From: Rhodocyclales bacterium
GTDB lineage: Bacteria > Pseudomonadota > Gammaproteobacteria > Burkholderiales > Rhodocyclaceae
Direction: 5' to 3'
DNA: 64,000 bases
Assembly (NCBI GenBank): GCA_016235805.1
Contig: JACRIY010000043.1
Span: 1-64,000 of the forward strand
Positions 1-8,671 of this stretch are shown in pieces (position 1 is the first letter of the stretch; each line of letters opens with the position of its first letter). The notes under the pieces were generated by a model. That model searched no databases, was not told the origin of the DNA, and worked only from the letters and a program-made list of their open reading frames with translations. The position numbers and the translations under genes are program-made.

Positions 1-777
1 ATAGGTGGAGCCGGCATTCCAGACGGGGTACCAGGCACGACCCTGGCCTTCACCCACCGACCGGGGCCGGAAGACGTTGACCACGCCGCCGCAGGCGATA
101 ATCATGGCTTTGCATTTGAAGACATAGGTCTTGTGCTCACGCACGCTGAAACCCACCGCCCCGCACACCCGGTTGCTGTTGTTCTTGTCGGTGAGCAGTT
201 TGACGATGAAGACGCGCTCATAGATGTTTTCCATCCCCAGGGCGTTCTTGGCGGCTTCGGCCACGATCACCTTGTAGGACTCACCGTTGATCATGCACTG
301 CCAACGGCCGGAGCGGACGCACTTACCGCCGTCTTTCAGCAGGGGCAGGCCCTCGTCTCTGGCGACCTGGCCGTCCACGGTGTGGTTTTCGGCGTCTTTC
401 TGCCAGATGGGCAGGCCCCAATCCTGGAAGTCATGCACGGTCTGGTCGACGTGGGCGCCCACGCTGTAGACCAAGTCTTCCCGGATGATGCCCATGAGGT
501 CGGTGCGCACCATGTTCACATAATCTGCTATTTTGTTTTCCGAGCCGATGTAGGTGTTGATGGCCGACAAACCCATAGCCACCGCGCCGGAACGGTCCAG
601 GGCGGCTTTGTCCACCAGGGTCACTTTAATACCGGCAGCTTTGGCCCAAGCCATGGCTTCAACCGCAGCGCCGGTGCACGCCATACCACCGCCCACCAGC
701 AGCAAGTCAGTTTCAACGGTGACTACTTCCGGTTTCGCACAAAAAGACCATTTACAGAATTCTCTTTCCAGAGCCAT
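1..777 (-). CDS. aprA: Adenylylsulfate reductase alpha subunit, partial (C-terminus beyond left edge)
   Basis: This is the flavin subunit of dissimilatory APS reductase, which interconverts sulfite plus AMP with adenosine 5'-phosphosulfate in the cytoplasm. The first 259 codons are present and the gene runs off the left edge. The N-terminus has the FAD-binding GGGMACTG at residues 29-36, followed by AprA-typical sequence such as DRSGAVAMGLSAINTYIG and GKCVRSGRWQCMINGES. The start is fixed by a strong AAGGAGGTT ribosome site at 786-794, eight bases upstream. It lies 38 bases downstream of aprB in the order sat-aprB-aprA. Lysine codons are mostly AAA here, whereas the adjacent sat prefers AAG. 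In a betaproteobacterium the likely direction is sulfite oxidation. Confidence 0.96.
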   Translation of the reverse strand, partial: MALEREFCKWSFCAKPEVVTVETDLLLVGGGMACTGAAVEAMAWAKAAGIKVTLVDKAALDRSGAVAMGLSAINTYIGSENKIADYVNMVRTDLMGIIREDLVYSVGAHVDQTVHDFQDWGLPIWQKDAENHTVDGQVARDEGLPLLKDGGKCVRSGRWQCMINGESYKVIVAEAAKNALGMENIYERVFIVKLLTDKNNSNRVCGAVGFSVREHKTYVFKCKAMIIACGGVVNVFRPRSVGEGQGRAWYPVWNAGSTY

Positions 778-815
778 ATCTCAATAACCTCCTTGAATTT
801 TCGCTGCTGCGTGGA

Positions 816-1259
816 CTACTCTTTGCGGGCCGGGCCGGTGTAGAAACCGGATTTCTTCAGGTCCGCCAGGTCGCTGGGCAGAGTTTTGCCCTTGAAGCAT
901 TCGATGGAACCTTCCGGGGTGGTCCGGATGGGGAACTTAAACCGCTTAATGGTCTTCTGATCCCGGAATTTGATGGTCCACATGATGTTGTCGGTGCCAC
1001 GCAGCGGGAAGGTGCTGGAACCCAGGGGCATGATGTCCGCATAGTGCCGGACTTCAATGGCCTGCTGGGGGCAAATCTTCACGCAATTGTAGCATTCCCA
1101 GCACTGCTCCGGCTCCTGGTTGAAGGCCTTCATGGCATGGCCGGTTTCGGAACCGTCCTTGTCGAGCTTCATCAGGTTGTGCGGGCAGATGTACATGCAG
1201 GCAGTCTTGTCCTGCCCCTTGCAGCCGTCGCACTTCTCGGTACGAACAAAGGTTGGCAT
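816..1259 (-). CDS. aprB: Adenylylsulfate reductase beta subunit (2x[4Fe-4S])
   Basis: This 147-residue protein is the iron-sulfur subunit that passes electrons to or from the AprA flavin. Two cysteine clusters are visible: CDGCKGQDKTACMYICPHN (about residues 10-28) and CWECYNCVKICP (about 53-64). Together they supply ligands for two [4Fe-4S] centres. The C-terminal tail (FKGKTLPSDLADLKKSGFY) is the arm that wraps around AprA in this family. An AGGAG lies a little far upstream of the ATG. It follows sat by 76 bases and precedes aprA. No aprM membrane-anchor gene lies between sat and aprB, so the electron partner (possibly QmoABC) must be encoded elsewhere. Confidence 0.96.
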   Translation of the reverse strand: MPTFVRTEKCDGCKGQDKTACMYICPHNLMKLDKDGSETGHAMKAFNQEPEQCWECYNCVKICPQQAIEVRHYADIMPLGSSTFPLRGTDNIMWTIKFRDQKTIKRFKFPIRTTPEGSIECFKGKTLPSDLADLKKSGFYTGPARKE

Positions 1260-1335
1260 TTGTTTTCTACTCCTTGGTTGCGGTGTGGATCATCAAAAAA
1301 ATCACTGGGAAAAACGTGTAACTTTGCTACCTGAA

Positions 1336-2550
1336 TCAGCGGGCTGAATGCCCGGACAACTTGACTTCGACCTTTTCATGCTCGGCCAGGCTCGCGTAAT
1401 AGGCGCGCAGGACTTCGAGCACTTCAGGACGAGAAAACTCGGCCGGCACCTCGCCGGCTTCGGACAACATCTTGCGCAGCTTGGTGCCCGAAAGTAACAG
1501 TCGGTCCGCCTCGCCGTGCGGGCAGGTGCGCGCCGACGCCATGCCGCCGCACTTGTAGCACCAGAAGGTCCAGTCGATCTTCAGCGCCTGGGTCTCCAGC
1601 GCGCCCTTGGGCAGTTCGTCGAAGATGTGGTGGGCGTCGAAGGGGCCGTAGTAACTGCCGACACCGGCGTGGTCACGGCCGACGATCAGGTGCGAGCAGC
1701 CGTAGTTCTGACGGAACAACGCGTGCAACAGCGCCTCGCGCGGACCGGCGTAGCGCATGTCGAGCGGATAGCCGGCCTGGATCACGGTCTTCTTGACGAA
1801 GTAGTTCTCGATCAGGGTGCCGATCGCTTCGGAGCGGACATCGGCGGGAATGTCGCCCGGCTTCAGGTTGCCGAGCAGCGAGTGGATCAGCACGCCGTCG
1901 CAGGTCTCGATCGCCACCTTGGCCAGGTACTCGTGCGAGCGGTGCATCGGGTTGCGCGTCTGGAACGCCGCCACCTTGCTCCAGCCGTAGGATTCGAACA
2001 GGGCGCGGGTTTCCTTGGGCGACATCAGCAGTTCGCCGTAGGTCTCGGGGAAACCGCCCAAAGACAGCACCTTGATCGGGCCGGCGAGGTTGATGCCGCC
2101 CTGCTCCATCACCATCTTGACCCCGGGATGATCGATATCGGTAGTCTTGAACACCATGGCGCATTCATGCGCCTTGTCGATCGCGTACTTCTCGGTCACC
2201 TTCATGGTGGCCAGTATCGAGCCATCGTCGGGATCTACCAGCGCGACATCGCCGGCAACCTTGATGCCGTCCGCCGTCGCCTTGTCGGTGGACAAGGTGA
2301 TCGGGATCGGCCAGAACAGGCCGGAGGCCATCTTCATTCCGTCGCACACGCCCTGCCAGTCGGTGTGGGTCATGAAGCCTTCGAGCGGGGTGAAGCCGCC
2401 CTGGCCCATCATGACGATGTCGCCCTTTTCGCGCGAACTCACCTTGACCCTGGGCAGGGATGCGGCGCGAGCAAGTTCCGCCTTCAGCGCCTCGCCTTCG
2501 AGCAACAAGGGTCGCAGACTGCCGCCACCGTGCGGATTGACCAACGCCAT
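1336..2550 (-). CDS. sat: Dissimilatory sulfate adenylyltransferase (ATP sulfurylase)
   Basis: Sat converts APS plus pyrophosphate to ATP plus sulfate, or the reverse, and completes the APS pathway with AprBA. The 404-residue protein has the nucleotide-binding [13 protein letters not shown] motif, [17 protein letters not shown] and [12 protein letters not shown] cysteine set in [17 protein letters not shown] probably binds zinc, as in many homodimeric Sat enzymes. The open frame extends 23 codons further upstream, but I place the start at [12 protein letters not shown] because a perfect AGGAGG (2557-2562) sits six bases ahead of that ATG. It is the first gene of sat-aprB-aprA. Its composition matches the rest of the window better than aprBA does. 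Confidence 0.96.
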   Translation of the reverse strand: MALVNPHGGGSLRPLLLEGEALKAELARAASLPRVKVSSREKGDIVMMGQGGFTPLEGFMTHTDWQGVCDGMKMASGLFWPIPITLSTDKATADGIKVAGDVALVDPDDGSILATMKVTEKYAIDKAHECAMVFKTTDIDHPGVKMVMEQGGINLAGPIKVLSLGGFPETYGELLMSPKETRALFESYGWSKVAAFQTRNPMHRSHEYLAKVAIETCDGVLIHSLLGNLKPGDIPADVRSEAIGTLIENYFVKKTVIQAGYPLDMRYAGPREALLHALFRQNYGCSHLIVGRDHAGVGSYYGPFDAHHIFDELPKGALETQALKIDWTFWCYKCGGMASARTCPHGEADRLLLSGTKLRKMLSEAGEVPAEFSRPEVLEVLRAYYASLAEHEKVEVKLSGHSAR

Positions 2551-2920
2551 GCCGAGCCTCCTGAATGTATGGTTATTCTTCGAAGGCAGGAGGTTAACAA
2601 TTTCCCACTTGTGCGCCAATGCGATTATTTCTATTTGGCGATAAGCGATTGTTTGGATTTGCTCGAATGAGGCTTATAGGAGACGCAAACGGCGCCTCTG
2701 CTAACATTCACCGATGCCTGACCGGGACATCGACCATGGACTCGGCAACCATCATCGGTAATCATGTCGCGCCTGCCCGAAAACACCCCCGCCACTGAAA
2801 CCTATGCACATGAACCCCAAAGGTTTTTATTGCCCAACAAGAAGGGCCACCGGGTAAAGCGCTGCACGAACATCAAATCCCGCAAGACTCAACCCCCGCG
2901 CAGATCGGCGACCCGCTGCC
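2551..2920. other. Divergent intergenic region between sat and the glycan locus
   Basis: This 370-base gap must carry the sat promoter (minus) and the promoter of the polysaccharide locus (plus). A weak minus-strand candidate for sat is TTGGCG, 17 bases, TAACCT around 2580-2610. I see no clear terminator, RNA gene or repeat. A 54-codon open frame (2764-2928) overlaps the start of the next gene but has no ribosome site or recognisable content. Confidence 0.4.
2557..2562 (-). promoter_or_regulatory. Ribosome binding site fixing the sat start
   Basis: A perfect AGGAGG lies six bases upstream of the ATG at 2550. It argues against the longer reading frame that opens at 2619. Confidence 0.85.
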
Positions 2921-4243
2921 TTGAATAACGTGACGAAAGATCAACTGCGGCAGACTATCCTGGACCAGGTGCGCAACTACGCCGCCCTGCACGAGCAGCG
3001 GACGCCCTTTGCCCCCGGCCGCGACGCCATCCCCCCCGCCGGACGCGTGCTCGATGCCGAAGCCTACGTCGCGCTGGTCGATGCCGCGCTTGACGGCTGG
3101 CTCACCACCGGACGCTTCAACGACGAGTTCGAGCGCCTGATCGCGGCGCGCATCGGCGTGAAGCGGGCGCTGACCACCAACTCGGGGTCTTCAGCCAACC
3201 TGCTCGCGCTTTCGGCACTGACGTCGCCGCTGCTGGGTGCGCGGGCGCTCCAACCCGGCGACGAGGTCATCACGGCGGCGGCCGGGTTCCCGACCACCAT
3301 CAACCCCATCCTCCAGAACGGCCTGGTCCCGGTCTTCGTCGATTCCTCGCTGCCCGGCTACAACCCGACGGTGGAAGCGGTCGAGGCGGCCATCGGACCG
3401 CAATCCCGGGCCATCATGCTCGCCCATGCGCTGGGCAACCCGTTCGACGCGGCCGCACTGCGGGAACTGGCCGACCGGCGCGGCCTGTGGTTGATCGAGG
3501 ACTGCTGTGATGCCTTCGGCTCGCTGCTGCACGGCCGCAGCGTCGGCAGCTTCGGCCATGTCGGCACGCTCAGCTTCTATCCGGCGCACCACATCACCAC
3601 CGGCGAAGGCGGCGCGGTGTTCACCGACGATCCCCTGCTCGCCCGCGCCATCGAGTCCTTCCGCGACTGGGGCCGCGACTGCTACTGCGCGCCCGGCCGG
3701 GACAACACCTGTCGCAAGCGCTTCGACTGGCAACTCGGCGACCTGCCCTGCGGCTACGACCACAAGTACATCTACGCCCATGCCGGCTACAACCTGAAGA
3801 TGACCGACATGCAGGCCGCGCTGGGCGTTGCGCAGATGGCCCGGCTCGACGAGTTCATTGCCACCCGTCGCGCAAACTTCGCGCACCTGACCGCACGCCT
3901 GCGCGCCTGCGAGGAATTCCTGATCCTCCCCGAGGCAACGCCCGGCAGCCTTCCGTCCTGGTTCGGCTTCCTCCTGACCCTGCGCGAAACCGCGCCCTGC
4001 GGCCGCGTCGACCTGCTCCGCTATCTGGATCAGCACAGGATAGGCACACGCCTCCTGTTCGCCGGCAACGTCACCCGCCAGCCGTACATGAAGGGACGGC
4101 AATACCGCGTCGCCGGCGACCTGGCCATCGCCAACGTGATCACCGAGCGCAGCTTCTGGATCGGCGTGTATCCCGGATTGAGCGTGGAGATGCTGGACTA
4201 CGCCGCCGACCGCATCGGCGAGTTCTTGGGAGTGGGATTCTGA
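2921..4243 (+). CDS. rfbH: CDP-4-dehydro-6-deoxyglucose 3-dehydratase (RfbH/DdhC/E1 type)
   Basis: This enzyme removes the 3-hydroxyl of CDP-4-keto-6-deoxyglucose with PMP and a [2Fe-2S] centre, the committed step to 3,6-dideoxyhexoses. The 440-residue protein has the aminotransferase-like fold. The Schiff-base lysine is replaced by histidine: SFYPAHHITTGEGGAVF puts His at residue 223, which is diagnostic of E1. Cysteines in DWGRDCYCAPGRDNTC and the following DLPCGYDHKY match the E1 iron-sulfur region. The annotated start is TTG at 2921. GTG at 2930 (MTKDQLRQ) is equally plausible and neither has a clear ribosome site. No CDP-glucose pyrophosphorylase or 4,6-dehydratase lies in this window, so DdhA and DdhB must be elsewhere. 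Confidence 0.93.
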   Translation: MNNVTKDQLRQTILDQVRNYAALHEQRTPFAPGRDAIPPAGRVLDAEAYVALVDAALDGWLTTGRFNDEFERLIAARIGVKRALTTNSGSSANLLALSALTSPLLGARALQPGDEVITAAAGFPTTINPILQNGLVPVFVDSSLPGYNPTVEAVEAAIGPQSRAIMLAHALGNPFDAAALRELADRRGLWLIEDCCDAFGSLLHGRSVGSFGHVGTLSFYPAHHITTGEGGAVFTDDPLLARAIESFRDWGRDCYCAPGRDNTCRKRFDWQLGDLPCGYDHKYIYAHAGYNLKMTDMQAALGVAQMARLDEFIATRRANFAHLTARLRACEEFLILPEATPGSLPSWFGFLLTLRETAPCGRVDLLRYLDQHRIGTRLLFAGNVTRQPYMKGRQYRVAGDLAIANVITERSFWIGVYPGLSVEMLDYAADRIGEFLGVGF

Positions 4244-5337
4244 TCGCCCGCCTGCCCCCGATCGCCGACTCGGACCGGGAACACATTCTGGAGCATACCG
4301 CCGAGCTTTGGCGCGGCCTCACCGGAGCGCGCTTCTTCATCACCGGCGGCACGGGTTTCTACGGCAAATGGCTGCTGGAAAGCATCGCCGCCGCCAATGA
4401 CCGGCTCGGCGCCGATGTCCGGGCGACAATCCTCAGCCGCGATCCGGCACGCTTCGCCGCTGAAGTTCCCCACTTGGCATCGCGGCCCGAGTTCTCCTGG
4501 CTGGCGGGCGATACGGCGAACTTCGACTTTCCCGATGGCCGCTTCGACTACGTAGTCCACCTGGCCACCGCCTCGGCCGCTGAAGTCGGCGCTGGTGGCA
4601 CGGCGAGCATCCTGCAGACCCTGGGCGGTACCGAGCGCGTGTTGCGGTTCGCCCCCGGCAAAGGCGCCAAGCGCCTGCTGTTTGCCAGCTCGGGCGCCGT
4701 TTACGGTCGCCAGCCGGCAAACCTCGGCCATATCCCGGAAGAGTATCCGGGAGGCCCGGACCTCTCTGATCGCAACTCGGCGTATGGCGAAATGAAGCGG
4801 CTCTCGGAACTGATGTGCGCATCGAACGGCCGCATCGAATGCGTGATTGCTCGCGGCTTTTCCTTCGTCGGCCCCTATCTGCCGCTGACCGACAAGTTCG
4901 CCGTGGGCAGTTTCATCCGCGATGCGCTGGCAGGCGATCCGATCAGGATCAACGGTGACGGCACGCCGCTGCGCAGCTATCTCTATGCGGCCGATCTCGC
5001 GATCTGGCTGCTGACCCTGCTGGTTCGGGGCCGGGCATCCACCCCCTACAACGTGGGCTCGGACCATGCCGTCACGCTCTCCGACCTCGCCGCGACTCTC
5101 CTGCGCAGCAGCGGAAGCCCGGGGCCTATCGCAACCGGCCAGCCGCAGATGAACCGGGGCGCGGCACGCTACGTCCCCTCGATCGAACGCGCTCGATCGG
5201 AGCTGGGCCTGACCCCGCGCATTCCACTGGAGTCGGCTCTGGGCCGGACTATCGAGTGGGCTCGCGGCTTGGGGAACGTAAAATCTCAGTTCCGCCAGCC
5301 CGACCGGAATTTTGCCGGAAACCCTAGCGCAGCATGA
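4240..5337 (+). CDS. NAD(P)-dependent epimerase/dehydratase (SDR), probable CTG start
   Basis: This extended short-chain dehydrogenase probably acts on a nucleotide sugar next to RfbH, for example as the 4-keto reductase or epimerase of the dideoxy sugar. The Rossmann motif FFITGGTGFYGKWLLE lies near residues 33-48 and the catalytic YGEMK further on, with SSGAVYG upstream of it. The first in-frame ATG (4474) would delete the whole nucleotide-binding motif. Upstream the only usable codon is CTG at 4240, which overlaps the rfbH stop as CTGA and lies about seven bases after GGAG (4229-4232). ATC at 4243 is the next possibility. The 3' end overlaps the following gene by ATGA. Confidence 0.82.
   Translation: MIARLPPIADSDREHILEHTAELWRGLTGARFFITGGTGFYGKWLLESIAAANDRLGADVRATILSRDPARFAAEVPHLASRPEFSWLAGDTANFDFPDGRFDYVVHLATASAAEVGAGGTASILQTLGGTERVLRFAPGKGAKRLLFASSGAVYGRQPANLGHIPEEYPGGPDLSDRNSAYGEMKRLSELMCASNGRIECVIARGFSFVGPYLPLTDKFAVGSFIRDALAGDPIRINGDGTPLRSYLYAADLAIWLLTLLVRGRASTPYNVGSDHAVTLSDLAATLLRSSGSPGPIATGQPQMNRGAARYVPSIERARSELGLTPRIPLESALGRTIEWARGLGNVKSQFRQPDRNFAGNPSAA
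4582..4605 (-). repeat. Dispersed 24-base repeat, copy 1
   Basis: Read on the minus strand this is CGCCGT, GCCACC, AGCGCCGACTTC. It lies inside the SDR gene, where the plus strand encodes EVGAGGTA. Confidence 0.75.
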
Positions 5338-6194
5338 ACCAGCAGAACCCGCTACCGGTCACCATCTACACCCCGGAATCGGCGATCGCCAACCCCGGCC
5401 GGATGTTGCGCGACATGGTCCATGACCTGCGCATGTCCCGCGAATTGTCCTGGCGGCTCGCGGTGCGCGACATCAGCGCACAGTACCGCCAGGCCATGCT
5501 GGGATTCCTTTGGGCGCTGGTGCTGCCCGTGGCGAACACCGCGGTCTGGGTTTTCCTGAGTGCCAGCGGCATCCTGGCCGTCGGCGCAACGGAACTGCCC
5601 TACCCGGTCTTCGTCTTGATCGGGACCATGCTCTGGGCAATTTTCATGGAGGCGGTCACCGCGCCCATGCAGGGAGTCTCGGCGGCGCGCGACATGCTGG
5701 CGAAGATCAATTTCCCGCGCGAGGCGATCGTGATCGCCGGGATCTACCAGGTCCTGTTCAATGCGGCGATCAAGCTTGCAATCCTGCTTGTCGTGCTTTT
5801 CATCTTCGGCATTGCTCCCGACTGGAGGATTGTTCTCGTGCCGTTTGGCGTGGCCTCGCTGATCCTTGCAGGCACCGCAATCGGACTCTTCCTCACCCCC
5901 ATCGGTCTGCTCTACACCGACATTGGCAAGGGACTGCCGATCCTGATGCAATTCCTGATGTACCTGACGCCGGTGGTTTATCCACTGCGGGGCGAAGGCA
6001 GGCTGAGTACCCTGCTCCTGCTCAATCCGCTGACGCCGCTGATTGAAACCACGCGGGCCTGGCTCACCGGGGGCACGCCGCAATGGCTGCTCTACTTCCT
6101 GGCCACCAATGTCCTGGCGATAGTCGTTCTGCTGGCAGTCTGGATCGTCTATCGGCTGGCGATGCCCATCATCATCGAGCGCATGAGTTCATAA
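5334..6194 (+). CDS. wzm: ABC-2 type polysaccharide exporter permease (Wzm-like)
   Basis: This inner-membrane permease would flip a lipid-linked O-antigen or similar glycan to the periplasm with the ATPase encoded next. The 286-residue protein shows the family signature near the N-terminus (LAVRDISAQYRQAMLGFLWALVLPV), then about six hydrophobic segments and a conserved QFLMYLTPVVYPL stretch. The start codon overlaps the SDR stop (ATGA) and the ATPase gene begins immediately after its stop, so the genes are translationally coupled. Confidence 0.93.
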   Translation: MNQQNPLPVTIYTPESAIANPGRMLRDMVHDLRMSRELSWRLAVRDISAQYRQAMLGFLWALVLPVANTAVWVFLSASGILAVGATELPYPVFVLIGTMLWAIFMEAVTAPMQGVSAARDMLAKINFPREAIVIAGIYQVLFNAAIKLAILLVVLFIFGIAPDWRIVLVPFGVASLILAGTAIGLFLTPIGLLYTDIGKGLPILMQFLMYLTPVVYPLRGEGRLSTLLLLNPLTPLIETTRAWLTGGTPQWLLYFLATNVLAIVVLLAVWIVYRLAMPIIIERMSS

Positions 6195-7421
6195 ATGAAC
6201 GACATGCTGATCAAGGCGGAAGGCGTTTCAAAACGATTCTGCCGCAGCCTGAAAAAATCGCTGTGGTATGGCACGCAGGATTTGTGCAGCGAGATCGCGG
6301 GACGCAGGCACGGCGGACACGGCCAACTCCGGGAGGATGAATTCTGGGCGCTGCAGGACGTCGGCTTCGAACTCAGGCGCGGCGAATGCCTGGGCCTGAT
6401 CGGCCGCAACGGCGCGGGGAAGACCACGCTGCTGCGCTTGCTCAACGGACTGATCAGGCCAGATCGCGGCCGCATCGAGATACGTGGCCGCGTCGGCGCA
6501 CTGATCGCGCTGGGGGCCGGATTCAATCCGATACTCACCGGCCGGGAAAACATTCATGTCAATGCCTCGGTGCTGGGCCTGAGCCGACACGAAATCGACC
6601 GCAAGCTGGACGGCATCATCGACTTCTCCGAGATCGGGGATTTCATAGATACGCCGGTGCAAAACTACAGTTCAGGCATGCAGCTCCGGCTGGGGTTTGC
6701 CGTGGCGTCCGCACTCGAACCCGACGTACTCCTGCTGGACGAGGTACTCGCCGTCGGCGATGCCGGATTCAGGACCAAGTGCTTCAAGAGGATCGGCGAA
6801 GTCCTGCAAAACGCCGCGGTAATATTCGTCAGCCACAGCGAGGCCCAGGTGAGCCGGATTTGCGACTCCACGCTTCTGCTCGAATCCGGTGTCGCCAAAC
6901 ATCACGGCTCGACCTCCGACGGCCTGCGACTCTATCGTGAAAGCCAGCAGGGCCCGGCCCCGCCCCCCCGCATCGTGGCCGATGCCAGCGTTTCCGCGCT
7001 GGAGCTGCATCATGTACCCGAGAGCATGCCCTGGGGCGGCATGCTGGAAATCGAGCTTGCCGTGAAAATCAGCCGGCCGATAATGCTCGGCCTGATCTTC
7101 GTGCATTTTTCTCGCGATGGCGAATACCAGGCCAATGCCGAAGTCCGCCTTGAAAGCGGCGGCGCAATGCAACTCGGCGACGGCAACCACATCCTGACAT
7201 TTTCGGTGGGACCGGTGCACCTCGGACGTGGTCGCTACCAGGTGAGCGTCAGCATTTTCGACGCGTCCGGGAAGACGACGATCTTCCAGGCGCTCGATAT
7301 TGCCTCGGTCGACGTCGTCGGACCCGCAACAGGTGGTGTTCCCCATCTTGTCCCCATCGCTTTCCAGGTGCGCCAAGACGTTGCGAGTCCGGTACGGACA
7401 CGGCTGACCCTCGACACCTGA
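6195..7421 (+). CDS. wzt: ABC polysaccharide exporter ATPase with C-terminal glycan-binding domain (Wzt-like)
   Basis: This is the ATPase partner of the permease for ABC-dependent O-antigen export. Walker A is GRNGAGKTTLL (about residues 73-83), the signature is YSSGMQLRLGF and Walker B is VLLLDEVLAVGD. At 408 residues it is long enough for the C-terminal Wzt beta-sandwich (about 255-400) that in characterised systems reads the modified non-reducing end of the chain. That would couple export to the terminal modifications made by the methyltransferases encoded downstream. It overlaps neither neighbour and ends directly at the next start. Confidence 0.93.
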   Translation: MNDMLIKAEGVSKRFCRSLKKSLWYGTQDLCSEIAGRRHGGHGQLREDEFWALQDVGFELRRGECLGLIGRNGAGKTTLLRLLNGLIRPDRGRIEIRGRVGALIALGAGFNPILTGRENIHVNASVLGLSRHEIDRKLDGIIDFSEIGDFIDTPVQNYSSGMQLRLGFAVASALEPDVLLLDEVLAVGDAGFRTKCFKRIGEVLQNAAVIFVSHSEAQVSRICDSTLLLESGVAKHHGSTSDGLRLYRESQQGPAPPPRIVADASVSALELHHVPESMPWGGMLEIELAVKISRPIMLGLIFVHFSRDGEYQANAEVRLESGGAMQLGDGNHILTFSVGPVHLGRGRYQVSVSIFDASGKTTIFQALDIASVDVVGPATGGVPHLVPIAFQVRQDVASPVRTRLTLDT

Positions 7422-8000
7422 ATGCTTACGGAAATGAATCAGAACACGCTTGCCGCCTATATCCAGGCAACCAGACCGGCCTCGGTGAGACTTCACCTTG
7501 GATGCGGCGGAATGACATGGCGGAACTTCATCAACGTAGACCTGAACCCTGACGACGCAAGCAGAACCGACAGTTCCAGGACGGGTTGTGTTGCCGACGT
7601 GTTTGCCGACATGCGCGCACTTGGACTGCCAAACGACTCGATCGACGAAATATTCACTTCCCATACCATCGACCATTTCCCGCGATGGGTCGCAATCGAC
7701 ATGTTTCGGGACTGGCACAGAATGCTCAAGCCCGATGCGGTCGCAGTGATCGAGGCCGCCGATTTCGTGCGATGCATCCTTTGGCTCCTGCATCCAAATC
7801 GGGAAAAGCGAAGCGGGGCAAGGAACCAGTTCTATGGTAACCAGTGGGATCGGATCGATTTTGAAACCCATCGCTATGTCTGGAGCGCGCGAGAACTCGT
7901 CGGTATCCTGAAGGATGTGGGATTCCGCAAGGTGACCTGCTCGCATAGCACGCTGACGCACCATCCGGGACGGGACATGCATGTCGAAGCGACGAAATAG
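7422..8000 (+). CDS. Class I SAM-dependent methyltransferase
   Basis: The 192-residue protein begins the Rossmann fold with VRLHLGCGGMTWRNFINVDLNP (glycine-rich SAM loop plus acidic residue after strand 2). It continues with IFTSHTIDHFPRWVAIDMFRDWHRMLKPD, a pattern shared with glycan-cluster methyltransferases. Its place directly after wzt suggests methylation of the exported glycan or its terminus; the acceptor is unknown. ATG at 7434 is an alternative start. It overlaps the next gene by 20 bases. Confidence 0.75.
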   Translation: MLTEMNQNTLAAYIQATRPASVRLHLGCGGMTWRNFINVDLNPDDASRTDSSRTGCVADVFADMRALGLPNDSIDEIFTSHTIDHFPRWVAIDMFRDWHRMLKPDAVAVIEAADFVRCILWLLHPNREKRSGARNQFYGNQWDRIDFETHRYVWSARELVGILKDVGFRKVTCSHSTLTHHPGRDMHVEATK

Positions 8001-8586
8001 CGCCATTGCCCTGGCCAGGTCCATCCTGCCAAAGCCGATAGCGGCACTCCTGCCGGCGGACGTGCAGGGGCCGTCGCGAGCACGCATGGAAAGCAATGCC
8101 TGGCTGCGAGCGCATTGCCATGACGTCACCGGCACCGTCCTCTCGATCGGCAGCGGCGACGATACCGACAACGAGGGCGGCAGCTACCGCGAGTACTTCC
8201 CGGCGGCGTCCGCCTACACCACATCCGAAGTCACCAGTGATTTCGATTGCGACCTGGTCATCGATATCCGGTCCATGCCCGAAATCCCGGACGAATCGTT
8301 CGATTGCGTCTACTGCAGCGGCGTCCTCGAGCACGTCGACAACGTCCAGGCTGGCCTCGACGAGATCACGCGAATACTGAAGAAGCGCGGCACGCTGCTG
8401 CTGGGGCTTCCATTCCGCCAGGCGATCCACCTGGCCCCGCAGGACTTCTGGCGGTTCACCGAATTCGGGATACGCTACCTGCTGCGCACTTCCTATGAGA
8501 TCGACGTTCTGACGCCCATCGACGCGGCCGAGGCAGCGGACTTCCCGGCGGCGTACTGGGTCCGGGCGACACGGAAGCCGACATGA
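7981..8586 (+). CDS. Class I SAM-dependent methyltransferase
   Basis: This 201-residue methyltransferase has GTVLSIGSGDDTDNEGG as a degenerate SAM loop and FDCVYCSGVLEHVDN as motif IV. A post-motif HLAPQDFWRFTEFGIRYLL is typical of the Methyltransf_11 group in polysaccharide loci. It overlaps the preceding methyltransferase gene, so the two are probably co-translated. The substrate cannot be read from the sequence. Confidence 0.75.
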   Translation: MSKRRNSAIALARSILPKPIAALLPADVQGPSRARMESNAWLRAHCHDVTGTVLSIGSGDDTDNEGGSYREYFPAASAYTTSEVTSDFDCDLVIDIRSMPEIPDESFDCVYCSGVLEHVDNVQAGLDEITRILKKRGTLLLGLPFRQAIHLAPQDFWRFTEFGIRYLLRTSYEIDVLTPIDAAEAADFPAAYWVRATRKPT

Positions 8587-8671
8587 CCCCGCGCCAGCCA
8601 ACTCGGCCGCGAATTGCAGGCCGCCGATGCGGTCTGCCGTCTTCATGTGCCGCAACCGACAGGCCTGAACG

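Noticed and set aside
133-843. A 236-codon plus-strand open frame opposite aprA
   Set aside because: The minus strand encodes the AprA N-terminus without interruption; the plus frame has no ribosome site or domain.
2764-2928. A 54-codon plus-strand frame upstream of rfbH
   Set aside because: No ribosome site, basic low-complexity product, and it overlaps the rfbH start. A leader peptide cannot be excluded but nothing supports it.
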